Of a DNA stretch of 64,000 nucleotides, positions 23,738 to 35,175 are shown in pieces. Position 1 is the stretch's first letter, and each line of letters begins with the position of its first letter. The notes under the pieces were generated by a model, which worked only from the letters and a program-made list of their open reading frames with translations, was not told the origin of the DNA and did not search any database. A program made the position numbers and the translations under genes. Origin of the DNA: Spodoptera frugiperda (lineage: Eukaryota > Arthropoda > Insecta > Lepidoptera > Noctuidae); contig NC_064215.1 in the NCBI RefSeq assembly GCF_023101765.2, forward strand, positions 9,920,001 to 9,984,000, given 5' to 3'.

Positions 23738-23910
23738 CAATGTATCGTTAGTAGGAAAGCCATCAATGGCACGCATCTTTCCATATAAAAAATAACATAT
23801 CGTAGCCTAGTCCGTTTCCACCAGTGCTAAGCTAAGTGTACCAATGAATATGATTGCTGGCAGCCAAATGCATCCACGGCAACGTAGCAGAGCCCATCTC
23901 TGGTGGAAAA
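23738..23910 (-). repeat. foldback element M4, partial copy
   Basis: It matches the right two thirds of the element at 49790-50218: AATGTATCGTTAGTAGG, CATATAAAAAATAACATATC, ACCAATGAATATGATTG and the terminal CATCTCTGGTGGAAAA. The left terminal repeat is missing. It abuts a family B copy. Confidence 0.55.
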
Positions 23911-25161
23911 ACACTCTAATTTTGTATGCCACATATTTTTTTAGTAAGACAATAATTAAGATGAGACGGCCCTAAGATCTTAGACTAGACTATAAGGAAT
24001 TGCTAAAATTTATTTATCTAAGATAGAAGTTTAAGAACATTCTGTAATGCTGGTAGACCGTAGAACACAAACTTTTGGAATAACTATTATATTAATTGTA
24101 GTTACAAAGTCAAATAGCATTATGTATTAAGTTTGTGAAGCAAATGTCTTAATTGTTTTTTAAATGAATTTATTGCTGGATTTATAACATTATCGTGGCA
24201 CAATGGTATTTTTATAGCCCATACAAATAATTGAGAGTCTGGACAATCAAATCTGTTTTGAGTGAGATTTTTTAACCGAATTCATAAAAGAGTAGCTTTT
24301 CAGTTTGACCTGTATGTATGTATCTTTCTTTGTATGTGATTATCGATTTTGATGTGGTTTTCAGCATAGTATTTTTCAGATTTAGAAGAAAGTTTTAGAG
24401 ATATTACCTGACTTCAAAAATGGAGGCCGTAAAGAAAATTGAAGGCTGTACCCTTTTAAACGTTTTTTGAGCTTTAACCTGCAATGTGTACCTAAATGTA
24501 TAAATGTATGTATGTGTGTGAGAGAAGTGGAATATTGCAACTAAATTTTAAAACGGATGTTTTCCACCGATTCAACTGAAAGGTATTTACGTTTAGTTTG
24601 TATGAGTTTATAAATACGCTAAGCTAAGTAAGTTGCTTAACCATAAATGCTAAGCTCGTTTTAAAATAGTTTTTAATATTAATTTATTTTATTTCAGTCT
24701 CTAAGATAAATGGAAATAGCATACACGTTAATTAAACTGAATAAATAAGAAAGTTAATATAAATGTGATATTCAGAAGCTATACTTCTCCCACTCCTTTT
24801 TTCATCTATAACTAAAAGCTATACATATAACCTTCACCTCTACCATTCTACCAACAGATTAATTCCACAAAAAAAAAACGATAAACGACAGAAATAATCA
24901 CCGTAATATTTTCTGACAAAGTCCATGAGTATAATTAACAGCATGTCTTAATAAGCTCGAGCCGGCTAACCAGGGGGCCCGAGGAAAGAGATACACCAAT
25001 GAATATTAATGTCGGTCTGTCCATAAGATATTACGTCAATAGATTGCCAGGATTATCGAGTTAACTCGACACGGCCGACCGTCTAACCGTGTTAGTGGTG
25101 CGGGCTTGTAAAATGTCGCTTCTTGCTCAAGTGATGTCAGGATGAATGTATAGATTTATTT
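23911..25161. other. AT-rich DNA, no gene seen
   Basis: A 14-bp palindrome TCGAGTTAACTCGA lies at about 25058-25071 in a slightly GC-richer patch. No gene or known repeat is identified. Confidence 0.45.
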
Positions 25162-25356
25162 TTCAAAGTCAAAGTCAAAATTATTTATTTCAATTAGACC
25201 AGGAAGGCACTTTTGAACGTCAAAGCAAATATAATAATATTAATAACATCTGTCTGTCGGTCAGTCCTCTAGTGAAGCTATTTGCTCGTTCCAAAGTGTA
25301 GATTCCTATGGAGAAGAACGAGCAAGAAACTCCACAGGTTACTCTTTTTCAATCAG
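25162..25356 (+). repeat. dispersed repeat family J
   Basis: It opens with TCAAAGTCAAAGTCAAAATT, continues with CAGGAAGGCACTTTTGAACG, and ends with GGAGAAGAACGAGCAAGAAA. This is a sequence I recall as ubiquitous in Lepidoptera. A tail-only copy is at 46110-46165 in reverse. Confidence 0.55.
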
Positions 25357-25429
25357 ATTCACAATACAATTTTTGTTTAAATATAATATTAGCTCGCCAG
25401 ATTGATTATCTTGCACAATTGTACAAGAT

Positions 25430-25500
25430 TACATGTTGGCGCGATGACTGGGCAACTTGCTGCCATGTAACATGTAGCACATCACGTCATGCAGCCGAAT
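25430..25500 (+). repeat. diverged SINE family 2 head
   Basis: GGCGCGATGACTGGGCAACT followed by TGCTGCCATGTAACATGTAG resembles the tRNA-like head at 56593-56650. The rest is gone. Confidence 0.35.
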
Positions 25501-25597
25501 GAATCCGGATGAAGTTTCACAGGAATTCATTAAGGCCTGGAATAAGACATATGCTTTTTATACCACGAAAACGCGTGAGAAAAATCTAGTATCAGCA
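25500..25597 (-). repeat. family D tail, diverged
   Basis: Minus-strand reading gives a CGCGTTTTCGTGGTATAAAA start and TGAAACTTCATCCGGATTCA at the other end. Confidence 0.35.
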
Positions 25598-25599
25598 AT

Positions 25600-26131
25600 G
25601 AACTTAGCATTTAAGGATTTAAATTATTTATAACCCGTCAGATTATGTGTAACAAAATCGCATTTTTATAGCGTTTTCCGAATGATTTTGCTGCTTCTAT
25701 ACCAGAAACTACAATTTCCTAAGAGAACACAAGCGTACAAAATAAATTATAAATAAGTCAACCAACGATTTCAACATTTTAGCGCCGCCAATTGACTTGA
25801 TAACACAAGTCGATGGCAAGTCTAAACAAATGCGTTTAGCGAGGAAAACTGCCTTTTGATCTTACCACCGAAACATTTTCTGTGGCTCAAGGGAGTGACG
25901 TCACACCCCGGTACTAATAAGGATATGTTATAACATCATAGAAACAAGACCTTGGTGAGATACATCAAAAGTGCCACAATTAGCCGCTTGATTGTTGAAG
26001 TGTGTGTGTGAATAAGGTCGGAATATGATATTGTAATTGTTTTCTTAAAGAGTTTTAGTTGTTACAGTAAAATAGACTTTGTATTTTGTTGTTAAAGTTA
26101 GTATTTGGTTGTTTGTGGGGTATCGAATCCC
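25600..26131. other. AT-rich DNA, no gene seen
   Basis: One TGACGTCA occurs near 25892. No coding signal is seen. Confidence 0.45.
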
Positions 26132-26290
26132 CTTTTTTATGGTATAAGCCAGTAAACGAGCTGACAAATCACCTGATGGTAAGTAATCGCCGCCGCCCAT
26201 GGACACCCAAAACACCAGAGGCGTTACAAGTGCTTTGCTGGCCTTTTGGGAGTTAGGAATTTAAGGATTGTTGGGGAATCCGGGATTGGG
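26132..26290 (+). repeat. family A repeat, 5' half
   Basis: It is well conserved from TTTTTTATGGTATAAGCCAG through CACCTGATGGTAAGTAATCG, CCATGGACACCCAAAACACC and GGCCTTTTGGGAGTTAGGAA, ending at GGGAATCCGGGATTGGG. The open frame that starts inside it at 26246 is a chance frame. Confidence 0.75.
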
Positions 26291-26865
26291 AGTACTAAGG
26301 ACTTAGATTCAATACATAGATACTTCTCACTATATAGACAAAATAGACATGAGCTTATAAATAAATGTCCATATCTAAATATTGAAGGTCACAATTCTGT
26401 CTGGGTTTCACTTTCACTCATCGATCGGAAATTGCATCTATCGGATCATTTTATCCGATCAGATTTATCTGTACTTCGTCACAGCTCGAGTGAGTTTTGA
26501 TTAGGTTTATATATAAAAATAAACCAACACCCACGGCTTAGAGAGGCTGGACACGACAAGATGATGTTACAAAGAGTTCACCGGTAAATGTGAAGTTTTT
26601 TAATGTGATAATTTATCTTATCCGTTAGATTATTGAGTATACAAATCATTATTGTCAATCTAACAAAAATGCACCTATTTAGAAAATGTCATCCCAATCT
26701 GAACTTTTAATAATATTGTTTTTTAATCAAACTAAAAATAAAACAGATTCGGACAGTATTTTGCATAGAAAATCATAGAGATAGACCTATAATGTTTTGG
26801 ATTGCGATTAACTGTAAATAAAAGTAGGTTTATATTCTTTAAAAAAAATGTAGCACTTCGTACAC

Positions 26866-26942
26866 TTTTTTTGAAGGGGGAAAATCATCCAATTACTTCT
26901 CCCGCCTTGGACGAGGCGAGAGGGAGTGATAGACTTTTACTG
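26866..26942 (+). repeat. family B repeat, 5' fragment
   Basis: It contains AGGGGGAAAATCATCCAATT and GACGAGGCGAGAGGGAGTG. It stops at the junction with a family E segment. Confidence 0.65.
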
Positions 26943-26943
26943 G

Positions 26944-27015
26944 GCCATGCTAGAGGCTCATATTGACCTAAAACTAGTCGAGTTCCTAATCAACAAATAC
27001 GTGAGTAAGCCAATA
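26944..27015 (+). repeat. family E repeat
   Basis: It reads CATGCTAGAGGCTCATATTG, AAAACTAGTCGAGTTCCTAA, and AAATACGTGAGTAAGCC. It is directly joined to the preceding family B fragment. Confidence 0.6.
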
Positions 27016-27498
27016 ACATAATAATCAAAATAAATAAATTAATTTCAGTTTCAACAATGTCTTTTCCAGTATTATTAATACAGTGTTCCCAATTGAATAC
27101 ACATACATACCGAGTGAAAATATCTGTATTTCTGTAGTCAAAAATAGATAAATACAATGAGAACCATAGGCAGCTTAGTTTTAATATAGCTCCAAATCAT
27201 ACAATACAAATGTATGGCTGCTAGAGCTGTGAATAGAATTTTAAGCACCGAAAATAGGATTGACTATTTTTAGTCTATATTCTGTATTTGGTACCTATAT
27301 TGTTAATGTTGTCTAGTAATAATAAGTCCCTGTAAATACTGTTTCGTGTTTTGTTGATTTCGCAGAATTGAAACGATTATTGGTTTATAATTTAGTGTTT
27401 AGGTTTACAAATTATGTAATATTTTCAGAACTAGGTATGGAGTAGAGCAGTAATAACTTTCGATTTTTAAACCACTTTTTGATTGTCTGTTGGCAAAA
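27016..27498. other. AT-rich DNA, no gene seen
   Basis: No coding signal or recognised repeat. Confidence 0.45.
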
Positions 27499-27667
27499 CC
27501 GCGCCGTGACTCGGGATTACAGGATTGCTTTACGACGGTAAAGTGACGTTGTTTTGCTCGCCTGACTGGTGACGCACCATCTCACCGTGTGCAGTGAGCA
27601 CGCGGTTGCTATTAGCGCGCGGGCGTCTCAACTTCAACTCAAGAGGACCGCGCGCCGGCAACCCGCA
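27499..27667. promoter_or_regulatory. CpG-dense island, possible promoter or first exon
   Basis: About 20 CpG dinucleotides fall within about 170 bp, including AGCGCGCGGGCG and CCGCGCGCCGG. The flanks are strongly AT-rich. No repeat family match was found elsewhere in the window and no convincing start codon or splice site defines a gene. A plus frame (27569-27796) crosses it but loses any coding character after the island. It could be a TATA-less promoter with an untranslated first exon, or an unrecognised GC-rich repeat. Confidence 0.25.
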
Positions 27668-27669
27668 TT

Positions 27670-28436
27670 GGCTTTTTGTATTGACGTTTATGAAATATAT
27701 GATTCAAATTTAAATGATATGTGCGGTGCCGTTAACGCATACTACTCTACTCTTAATATTCCGAACTTGTTTCACATAAACTATAATATAAAATAGCCAG
27801 AGTACTAAACTTTAAGCAAAATAGCTGAGAATAATCGCAAATATTACGTGTAACATGTTAAAATGTAGCACATTCCCAACTTGTTCCACAAAAAGCATTA
27901 TATGGTGAGGGTACTAAACTAAAACGCTTGCAATTCAAGCATACTGTGTTGATGGATGTTTTCCTGCATGTATGCAAGCAACATTCATATTTCATTTTTA
28001 TTACAAAGGCATGAATATTCGCGTGAAGTTGTTACTCCTTTGAAAGACATTTTCTTGCTTAAATGTGTGTAGAAACTGTATTTAAGGTGTAAATATGGTT
28101 GGTTTACTTGGTTTTTTATAACATTTTGATTAAAAGGTTGCTCGGGTAAAGTAGTATTGTGTTTTTTAGTTTCGGAAGATTGTGTATTAATTTTAATAAT
28201 CTATTCACAACCATTAACAGCTTATAACTTTTTAAACAATTTGATGATACGAACCGAATTAAGAAGCCAACAGGGTAAATGATTAATTTTATTTCAATGT
28301 CCGTCTTGTAGATTATTTTAAAACAAATACTTCCGAAGATATATGATTTGAACTATCGCGTCACTTCTAGATACGTTTTATACGTAGAAATAATGTATTA
28401 ATTTGCTTTCATTCCTAAACTCCGTTTTGTTTAAGT
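27670..28436. other. AT-rich DNA, no gene seen
   Basis: No coding signal or recognised repeat downstream of the CpG-dense island. Confidence 0.45.
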
Positions 28437-28560
28437 ATTGTTATCTTATATGACAATATAAAAAATACGTGTCTAATATTTTTCCATTACCTAACTGACG
28501 GACTAAATAGATTTTTAATTTTCATACCGCGTCATCATCCCTATTGTGTCAATTCACGCC
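28437..28560 (+). repeat. dispersed repeat with a perfectly conserved 40-bp core
   Basis: Positions 28489-28528 are identical over 40 bp to the reverse complement of 50656-50695. Flanks on both sides are also related but diverged. Confidence 0.65.
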
Positions 28561-28789
28561 TAGCCAATTCGTTGTTATGACAGCATATGATTGGTGGCGT
28601 AAAAATCGAATTTTGTAGCAAATCAAAGTTAATCCGGCGAGTAGGCCGGGTCTCAGCCGGAACCCGGGAAATCCTTTCACGGATGTTGACACATTTTTTC
28701 TTTTATAAGCTTTTAGACGGAACTCTGTCTGTTTACCTACGTAGGTGTGTTTGTAGAGAGTGCACTATGTTTTGTTCCATATACTAAAT

Positions 28790-28903
28790 TGGTCGCCGAG
28801 TTGGCCGAGTGTTCGCAAGTGCGACTGCCGGAGGTACAAGGGGTCCCGGTTTTGATTCGTTGGGCAAAAAATAGCTAGTTTTTTTCGGCTCTTAACTTTC
28901 TGA
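28790..28903 (+). repeat. SINE family 1, diverged 5' part
   Basis: It has GGTCGCCGAGTTGGCCGAGT, GCAAGTGCGACTGCCGG and a decayed B box (GGTTTTGATTC). It breaks off after TTTTTTTCGGCTCTTAA. Confidence 0.6.
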
Positions 28904-28904
28904 G

Positions 28905-29160
28905 GAAAAAAGTGAGACTAGGGACTGTGGGATTTTTATCTCACTAAAACAACACCGGTGGCCACCCTCAGCACCTGTAAAGGGCATCTAATATACCTGC
29001 TCCGGGGCCCCCACGGTGCGACGTTTGTTGCGGCACATCCTTGTGATTCTGATGATCCTGAGCATCGCTGTGCAAGATGCACGGCAGCACGTGACCACTG
29101 TGCTACCGTCTTCCCTGAAGTCACTGGGTGGGCACCTAAAGTCCCCACTCCATATAAATA
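28905..29160 (+). repeat. GC-rich repeat, possible non-LTR retrotransposon remnant (family F)
   Basis: The first part matches 1338-1410 (ACCGGTGGCCACCCTCA). All frames are unusually open. The plus frame from 28958 encodes PCDSDDPEHRCARCTAARDH, a Cys/His spacing reminiscent of the C-terminal zinc-binding region after the reverse transcriptase of some non-LTR elements. That is a resemblance only. No reverse transcriptase motif is present. Confidence 0.3.
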
Positions 29161-29648
29161 TAACTCCACCTACCAGAATTATAGAATGTTCATAGAAATT
29201 CAATACGACTAACTTCGTAATTAAACCTTAGATCTCTGCTCGAGACAATCATTGTTGTCCATTAATGATCAAATAAATAGTGAAATAACTAAAAATGGTT
29301 GTCAAATGCAGAAACCAATTCACAATGAAGAAATAAATAATGAACGAAACCTAACAAAGCTGCAAAATACTCGAACAGTATGAAAATTCAACGCCTATTC
29401 CCTAAAATTATTCCATGAACAACAGCGAATACACTAATAAAGGAAATTGTAAAACAGTAATCAGGTAATCACGATGTGGTGTAGGCAGCCTAACAGGTCA
29501 CAGTACATGAAACTCGTTTGTAACCAGTCGAGCTTAAAACTAGGCATTCACGACAATTTCCCGCGACCCCCTGGCTGCAGAGCCGGACTTGTCATGTCAT
29601 CGTGGTGCCGAATGTTAGCGGGACCCCAATGGGTTGCCTACGAAAGAT

Positions 29649-29906
29649 GTTTTTTTTGCAAACGAGCAGACCGGTCACCTGATGGTAAGCAATCGCCGCC
29701 GCCCATGGAAACACCAGAGGCGTTACAAGTGCGTTGCTGACTTTTTGGGGGTTAGGAATTTAAGGGTTGTTGGGGAATCGGGGATTGGGAAGCCCACGCA
29801 ACGAAACACAACGCAAGCGTTGTTTCACGTCAGTTTTCGGTGAGGCCGTGGTATCACTACGGTCGAGCCGGTCCATTCATGCCGAAGTATGGCTCTCCCA
29901 CACTTA
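29649..29906 (+). repeat. family A repeat, near complete
   Basis: It runs from GCAAACGAGCAGACCGGTCA to GGCTCTCCCACACTTAA, with all internal blocks (CGCCGCCCATGG, GTTAGGAATTTAAGGGTTGT, AACGAAACACAACGCAAGC, GTCAGTTTTCGGTGAGGCCG). One stretch between the GGGATTGGGAAG and ACGAAACAC blocks is deleted. Overlapping plus-strand frames at 29474-29843 are chance frames. Confidence 0.75.
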
Positions 29907-29909
29907 AAC

Positions 29910-30245
29910 TTTGAAATAAATAGACAACCAGAGAGAAATAGTACTGTTTTACTGTTTCCAAACTTTCTATAGATAGTTTGACTATTACACCGTGATAAAC
30001 TAATTATAACAAATTCGACTAAGACTTGAATGAGAAAGAATCATTTTCGTGTTCTCGGGCCCCTGGTTATAGATTCATTACCTCAATACGTCCCTGTCCG
30101 CCGACGCATTAGTCTGATTACCCCCTACTTATGACTGCAATAAAGGAAAATTGGTGTTTCGCCGCTAATTCAACGTGTTAAATTTATAAGCAGCTATTTT
30201 GTGGGTAATGTTTGTATGATTGCGCTGGTTTTTCCATGAAGACTA
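29910..30245. other. AT-rich DNA, no gene seen
   Basis: No coding signal or recognised repeat between the family A copy and the MITE. Confidence 0.45.
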
Positions 30246-30536
30246 TTAGGGTCAATTTATACTAGCGTAGAGTCGAAGCACATCGAAGCGTCTTTCCAAA
30301 ACTAACATAACAAATTCAACCTTAACTCCACAGCGTAACGCACATATTACTTCTGAGATTTTAAAAAGGCGCGCGCATTCGTCGGAATACGCGCGATTGC
30401 GCGCGAACAACGCGTCGACTCTGCGCTGGTATAAATTGACCCTTACACTGTGGAGTTAAGGTAGAATTTGTTATGTGCAGTTTTGGATAGACGCTTCGAT
30501 GTGCTTCGACTCTGCGCTAGTATAAATCGACCCTTA
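30246..30536. mobile_element. foldback MITE with TTA target duplications, PIF/Harbinger-like
   Basis: Ends GGGTCAATTTATAC (from 30249) and GTATAAATCGACCC (to 30533) are the outer parts of an imperfect inverted repeat of about 85 bp. TTA lies immediately outside both ends (30246-30248, 30534-30536). A third terminus, GGTATAAATTGACCC followed by TTA, lies inside at 30428-30445, so a 194-bp unit (30249-30442) also looks complete. TTA duplications and GGG ends suggest the PIF/Harbinger superfamily by inference. Confidence 0.65.
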
Positions 30537-30844
30537 GTAAGACAGTTTGATTGTAATGTTTCAAGGTCATATCGGTACGATCGATTCTAGTCTATCGATT
30601 GAGTACTAAGTTGTTTGTAATAAAGTTATGTGATTGTGTCTGTCGTTTCGTAATAGGCTCATCCTTAATTACAATGGTACTAATTAGATTATGTAACTGT
30701 TTGCATTTATCTCATCGGTTACGTAATGTAAATAGTTGTGATGAAAAGTTACGAGTAAATAATGTTATTTAGATTCGTACTTTTGTACCGTAATGTTATT
30801 TGGGAATATCTGGAAGTCATTGGGGGAGACCAGAGGCCTAGGTT

Positions 30845-30976
30845 CAGAGTTTAGTACGAGTTTTTTTACCGAGAGCGCGTTTGGCACTAGTTTGATTAAT
30901 TCGTACCGGCTAATCAGACTGATGCGCGCTATCGTTTCATTATCGTTCAACGTAAAGCAATCTTGTACTAAGAGTA
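30845..30976. repeat. diverged MITE of family M3
   Basis: Its right end AACGTAAAGCAATCTTGTAC followed by TAAGAGTAC, and its left end GAGTTTAGTACGAG, are related to the terminal repeats of the element at 48074-48228. Confidence 0.45.
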
Positions 30977-30999
30977 CAGTTCAGTAGGTGATGTCTAGT

Positions 31000-31636
31000 G
31001 CCTTATATGATGATATTTTTGATATCTGATATAATACGATATTTTTATGTATTATTGAATTTGAATGGTCATAAGAGAATAAATATAAAGAAGAGTTTCG
31101 AATTCAATTCGGGTTCAACAAAGTATTGATTTTGCCAATTTGAAAACAGCACGGAGTTTACTAAGGTTTAACATTTGATTTTAAAGTGGTAAAAGGTTTA
31201 AAACGTATTAAATTGGAGTAGAACTAGTATTTGTTCGTTGATTTCAGTTGTTTTGAATTTCCGTGCATGGGTAAAACGTGGTATTGATAGTGGCTATTGA
31301 AATTGGAAAAGTTGAATGAAGCTTTTCGATTTCAAACTGCAATGTTAATTTACATATAGATTCATAGATAGTGACGCGTGGTTCATCAAAACTGATCGAT
31401 TTCTAATCTATGTTTCTGTTCGCAAGTTTTAGTTAGAAAGGTTTTTGGTACTAATTCAAATACTAGAACAATAGAGTTTTCAATGGGTTGGAGACGAACA
31501 TATACTCCATTTATAGTGGAGGTCTTAATATTATCTGGTAGAAAGGTTATCAGCGTCGCCTACGAATATTTATAACATCAGAGGAGGATCAAAAAAATAT
31601 TTTTTATTTCTTTTTATTGTTTGCTGTATTAAATAG
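31000..31636. other. AT-rich DNA, no gene seen
   Basis: No coding signal or recognised repeat. Confidence 0.45.
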
Positions 31637-31918
31637 TGGTGTCGTGGATGCCTAGAGATTTAAGACGCCCGCTCCGCTTCTCATGCATGAGGGTGTGAGC
31701 AATGGGAAGTACCAGTGTGACATTTTTCGAGTTATATGTACTTTCTATGTTTACTTAAACACCACTGGGCTAATAAAATAATTCTTATTATTTGTAAGTT
31801 TAAAGTCGCCTACCCGGATTGAGTAAGCGTGGTGATTAATATTCAAATCTTCTCCGTGTAAGAAGAGGCTTTTGGACAGTAGTGGCTAGTTTCAGACTGT
31901 TAATGTATGGTGATGATG
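31637..31918 (+). repeat. RTE-like retroelement 3' end (family C), long copy
   Basis: It includes GTGGTGTCGTGGATGCCTAG, CATGCATGAGGGTGTGAGC, TTTCGAGTTATATGTACTTT, GGATTGAGTAAGCGTGGTGA and TCCGTGTAAGAAGAGGC. It ends with a GATGATG-type tail. It has no coding part. Confidence 0.6.
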
Positions 31919-32270
31919 TATATGAAATGGCGACGAAACAGTAAAAAATGTGACCTCATACTAAACACAAAAGTGTCATTTTCAAACAACTGTCGGTATC
32001 TCATCTATGAAAAAATGTTATCAAATCATCTTCATATAGCAGTTTGAAGTTAAATACAAGTTGGGAAACTCAATTAATATTTGGCGAGAGTCTGTCGTGG
32101 ACCAAAGATTACGTCCTCCTTGCTAATCCGGCGTGCCTTTGATGAATTTCCTCATTCAACGGCTCCTAAGTACATTTTAAATTTTCGCCCGTAACTTCGT
32201 TTTCGCGGAAAAGAATTAAGTTTTATTTTTTTATTTTTGCTTGTCATTTTTATGGTTGGGTTTTTGGTGT

Positions 32271-32959
32271 AGCTACAGCAATGTTTTCAGCAACAGCTAC
32301 AGCTACAGCTACAGCAACAGCTACGGCAACAGCTACAGCAACAGCAACAGCAACAGTTATAGTAACAGCTACAGGAACAGCTACAGTAACAGCAACAGCT
32401 AGAGCAACAGCTACAGCAACAGCTAGAGTAACAGCTACAGCAACAGCTACAGTAACAGCTACAGTAACAGGTACAGCAACAGCTACAGCAACAGCTACAG
32501 CAACAGCTACAGCAACAGCTACAGCAACAGCTATAGTAACAGCTACAGCAACAGCTACAGCAACAGCGACAGCAACAGCTACAGCAACAGCTACAGATAT
32601 AGGTACAGTAACAGTTACAGCTACAGCTGCAGCTACAGCAACAGTTACAGCTACAGCAACTGTTAGAGCAAAAGCTACAGCTACAGCAACAGCTACACTA
32701 GCTACAGTAACAGCTACAGTCACAGCTACAGTAACAGCTACAGCTACAGCAACAGCTACAGCAACAGCAACAGCAACAGCTACAGTAACAGCTACAGCAA
32801 CAGCTACAGCAACAGCTACAGCAACAGCTACAGCAACAGCTACAGCAACAGCTACAGCAACAGCTACAGGTACAGCTACAGGTAAAGCTACAGCCACAGC
32901 CACAGCCACAGCCACAGCAACAGCAACAGCTACACCAGCTACAGGTACAGCAACAGCAA
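32271..32959. repeat. compound hexanucleotide tandem array (ACAGCW)n
   Basis: Almost 700 bp are built from 6-bp units ACAGCA, ACAGCT and ACAGTA, commonly as a 12-bp period ACAGCAACAGCT. Unit length divisible by three keeps frames open on both strands. The plus strand gives alternating Thr-Ala (32281-32976, ATG start), and the minus strand gives Ala-Val (32250-32915) or a Cys-Cys-Ser-rich frame (32698-32994). These frames are most likely artefacts of the repeat. No flanking exon, signal peptide or domain supports a gene. Confidence 0.9.
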
Positions 32960-32994
32960 ATCAACGGATGATGTAATAAAATCCTACATCGCAC

Positions 32995-33658
32995 ATAATA
33001 TGAAGTTTACATGCGAATAAACATGGATAGAAAATCCCAACGAACAACAGTTGGACAGAAAGCCCGCCAGGCATGATCACCTTGCCTGGTCAGAGGCGTC
33101 CTTATATTTCAATTCAACGATAACACAGGAATTACTTTATAATTTCTATTAAACAAAAAGTAAAAAAAAATGAATAAAGGGAGCAATGAAAAGAAAATAT
33201 CGTATAAAACTTATAACAAGGCGACTTGAACTGTTTCCACAATTATTTGCACTTCACTGAGCAACGCTTATAATGTAGATAACATTTTGATTTTGTTTTA
33301 ACAATTTTATCCGTAAAGGAAAACTCTTTGTAAAAGAAGATAACTTAGATAAAACGTTCACTTACTTTATGTATTTGAACAATACATTAATTCACTAACA
33401 ATATAATATTTTTCCAAATAATAATTCCGAATAATTTCCAAATAATAATTTCCGAATAGATCAGAAGGTTTTTTTATAATAATTGTGAGACATATTAAAT
33501 TGAATTATTAGTGGAGAAAAGCGCAGTAGAGTAAACCTGAAGATGCTCCGTAGAGGAAAAAACATACGGTACCTATATAGAGTGTTTTGTTTTTGTGTTG
33601 CACTTCTGCGTAAGCATTTACATTGCATGCTGAAAATACATCAACAAGCGGTCAGCTC
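32995..33658. other. AT-rich DNA, no gene seen
   Basis: No coding signal or recognised repeat. Confidence 0.45.
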
Positions 33659-33755
33659 ATACCTGGTCTTTATACTTAATTCTATCAAAATTCGTCTAGT
33701 AGTTTCAGCGTGATTGACGGACAAACTAACAAACTTTCACATTTATAATACTAGT
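33659..33755 (+). repeat. family D retroelement tail
   Basis: It contains TTTCAGCGTGATTGACGGAC and AAACTTTCACATTTATAATA. Confidence 0.65.
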
Positions 33756-33759
33756 CTTT

Positions 33760-35019
33760 TATTTTTTTTATATCTTCAGTCATCTATAATGAATTAAATA
33801 CATTATATTCATGAAATTATTTGGTTACATTCTAGTTTTCTATATTCCGTGGTCCCATCTCATAGTCGGTACTGAGTGTATATTCAGTATAGTTGATGTT
33901 TTGCACACCACACAGCGTAGAGAAACAGTGTTAATTATCTCAGTTTTGATCCGGAAATAATGATTTCAATCGTCCGTAAGCCGGTTAAAATATAGTCGGA
34001 GGGTGACTGACAATTTTAGATTGTCATGTTTGGTTTACTACTGATACATGTTATACATACAGGCTACATTGAGATTATATGAGTTAGAAGAAGAATTAAA
34101 TATGTTGTGGTCTAGTCATAAAGCAACTAATTAATTGATACGTTGATCTTTAGTTTAGATTGAGGTTTCAGATGTAATTTGTTTGTCGCAGCAGATTGAT
34201 CGCCAAATAGTAACCAGTGGGCTGCCGGCCTTTTCTATGAATTTGCCGTGATATCACTCCGGTCAGTCACATGGTATATAGTCACGCGTTATTATTTCAA
34301 ATTCATGGAATCACACTCTATTACACGAAATTCAATACTAAATTTAACAAAAGCGAGTGTAATTCTTAACATGGTATGCGTACCTACAGCTTACCCCATC
34401 GGGAAATAAAAGGCATAGCGCATTTTATCTCAACCTACAATACTATCAAAACTAAAGAACACATCAGTAAATAAACAACAAATACGTGATCAGAAACACA
34501 ACAAAACTAGTTATTTCATTACAAAGTTTAAAGTAAGTCTAAAGTTTAACTTCCTAGCTAAACAGAAGATTTAACTAACTAATTAATGGATTAATTCAAT
34601 AACTGGTTATCGGTTGCAAATAGCGTCGGCTTTTCATTGGTTTCTGAACTTCTACTCAAGGTTTGGTCACAGATGTAAGAAGAAATATGGATATGATTGA
34701 AACATAAATTATGATGTTATGATTAATAATTGCTTTGATTTATTCGTGTTGCAGTAACAACGTGCAACAGTTAGTAGTGTAGTTTAAACTTGACGAAATA
34801 TGATATATCACAACCAGTACGGAGTTCAATAGATGTTTCATGGCATAAAATTAATATTAGGTACGGATTTTTTTATAAGCAGTGGTTAGTAAATAATTCT
34901 GCGTCCATTTATCACCGATTTTACTTCCATTATACTGATATTTTAAGACATTTCTTTTAATTAACTTTCATTTTGACAGTGGGGTAAAATTCCAACTATT
35001 TTATTACTCATAATTCTGC
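33760..35019. other. AT-rich DNA with a decayed SINE-like patch
   Basis: At about 34375-34420, CTTACCCCATCGGGAAATAAA followed by AGGCATAGCG resembles a worn SINE family 1 end. No gene is seen. Confidence 0.4.
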
Positions 35020-35175
35020 TAGTGGCTTCTCCCGCCCGATAAAAAGTATTCTATCACCCAAGTCAGTTCATACCCTGTTTGCATACCAAACTTCATCTAA
35101 ATCCGTTCAGTACTTTCGGCGTGATTGATGGACAAACATCCAAACAAACAAACTCTCCTTTATAATATTAGAAGG
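35020..35175 (+). repeat. family D retroelement tail, well preserved
   Basis: It shows GCTTCTCCCGCCCGATAAAA, AGTATTCTATCACCCAAGTC, CATCTAAATCCGTTCAGTAC, TTTCGGCGTGATTGATGG and TCCTTTATAATATTAGAAGG in order. Confidence 0.7.

Noticed and set aside
28936..29212. Three overlapping frames of 71-84 codons
   Set aside because: Open on both strands in a GC-rich repeat. The weak Cys/His resemblance to a non-LTR element C-terminus is too little for a coding call.
32281..32976. 231-codon Thr-Ala and 221-codon Ala-Val frames
   Set aside because: They are explained by a 6-bp tandem unit with length divisible by three. There is no non-repeat domain, signal peptide or exon structure.
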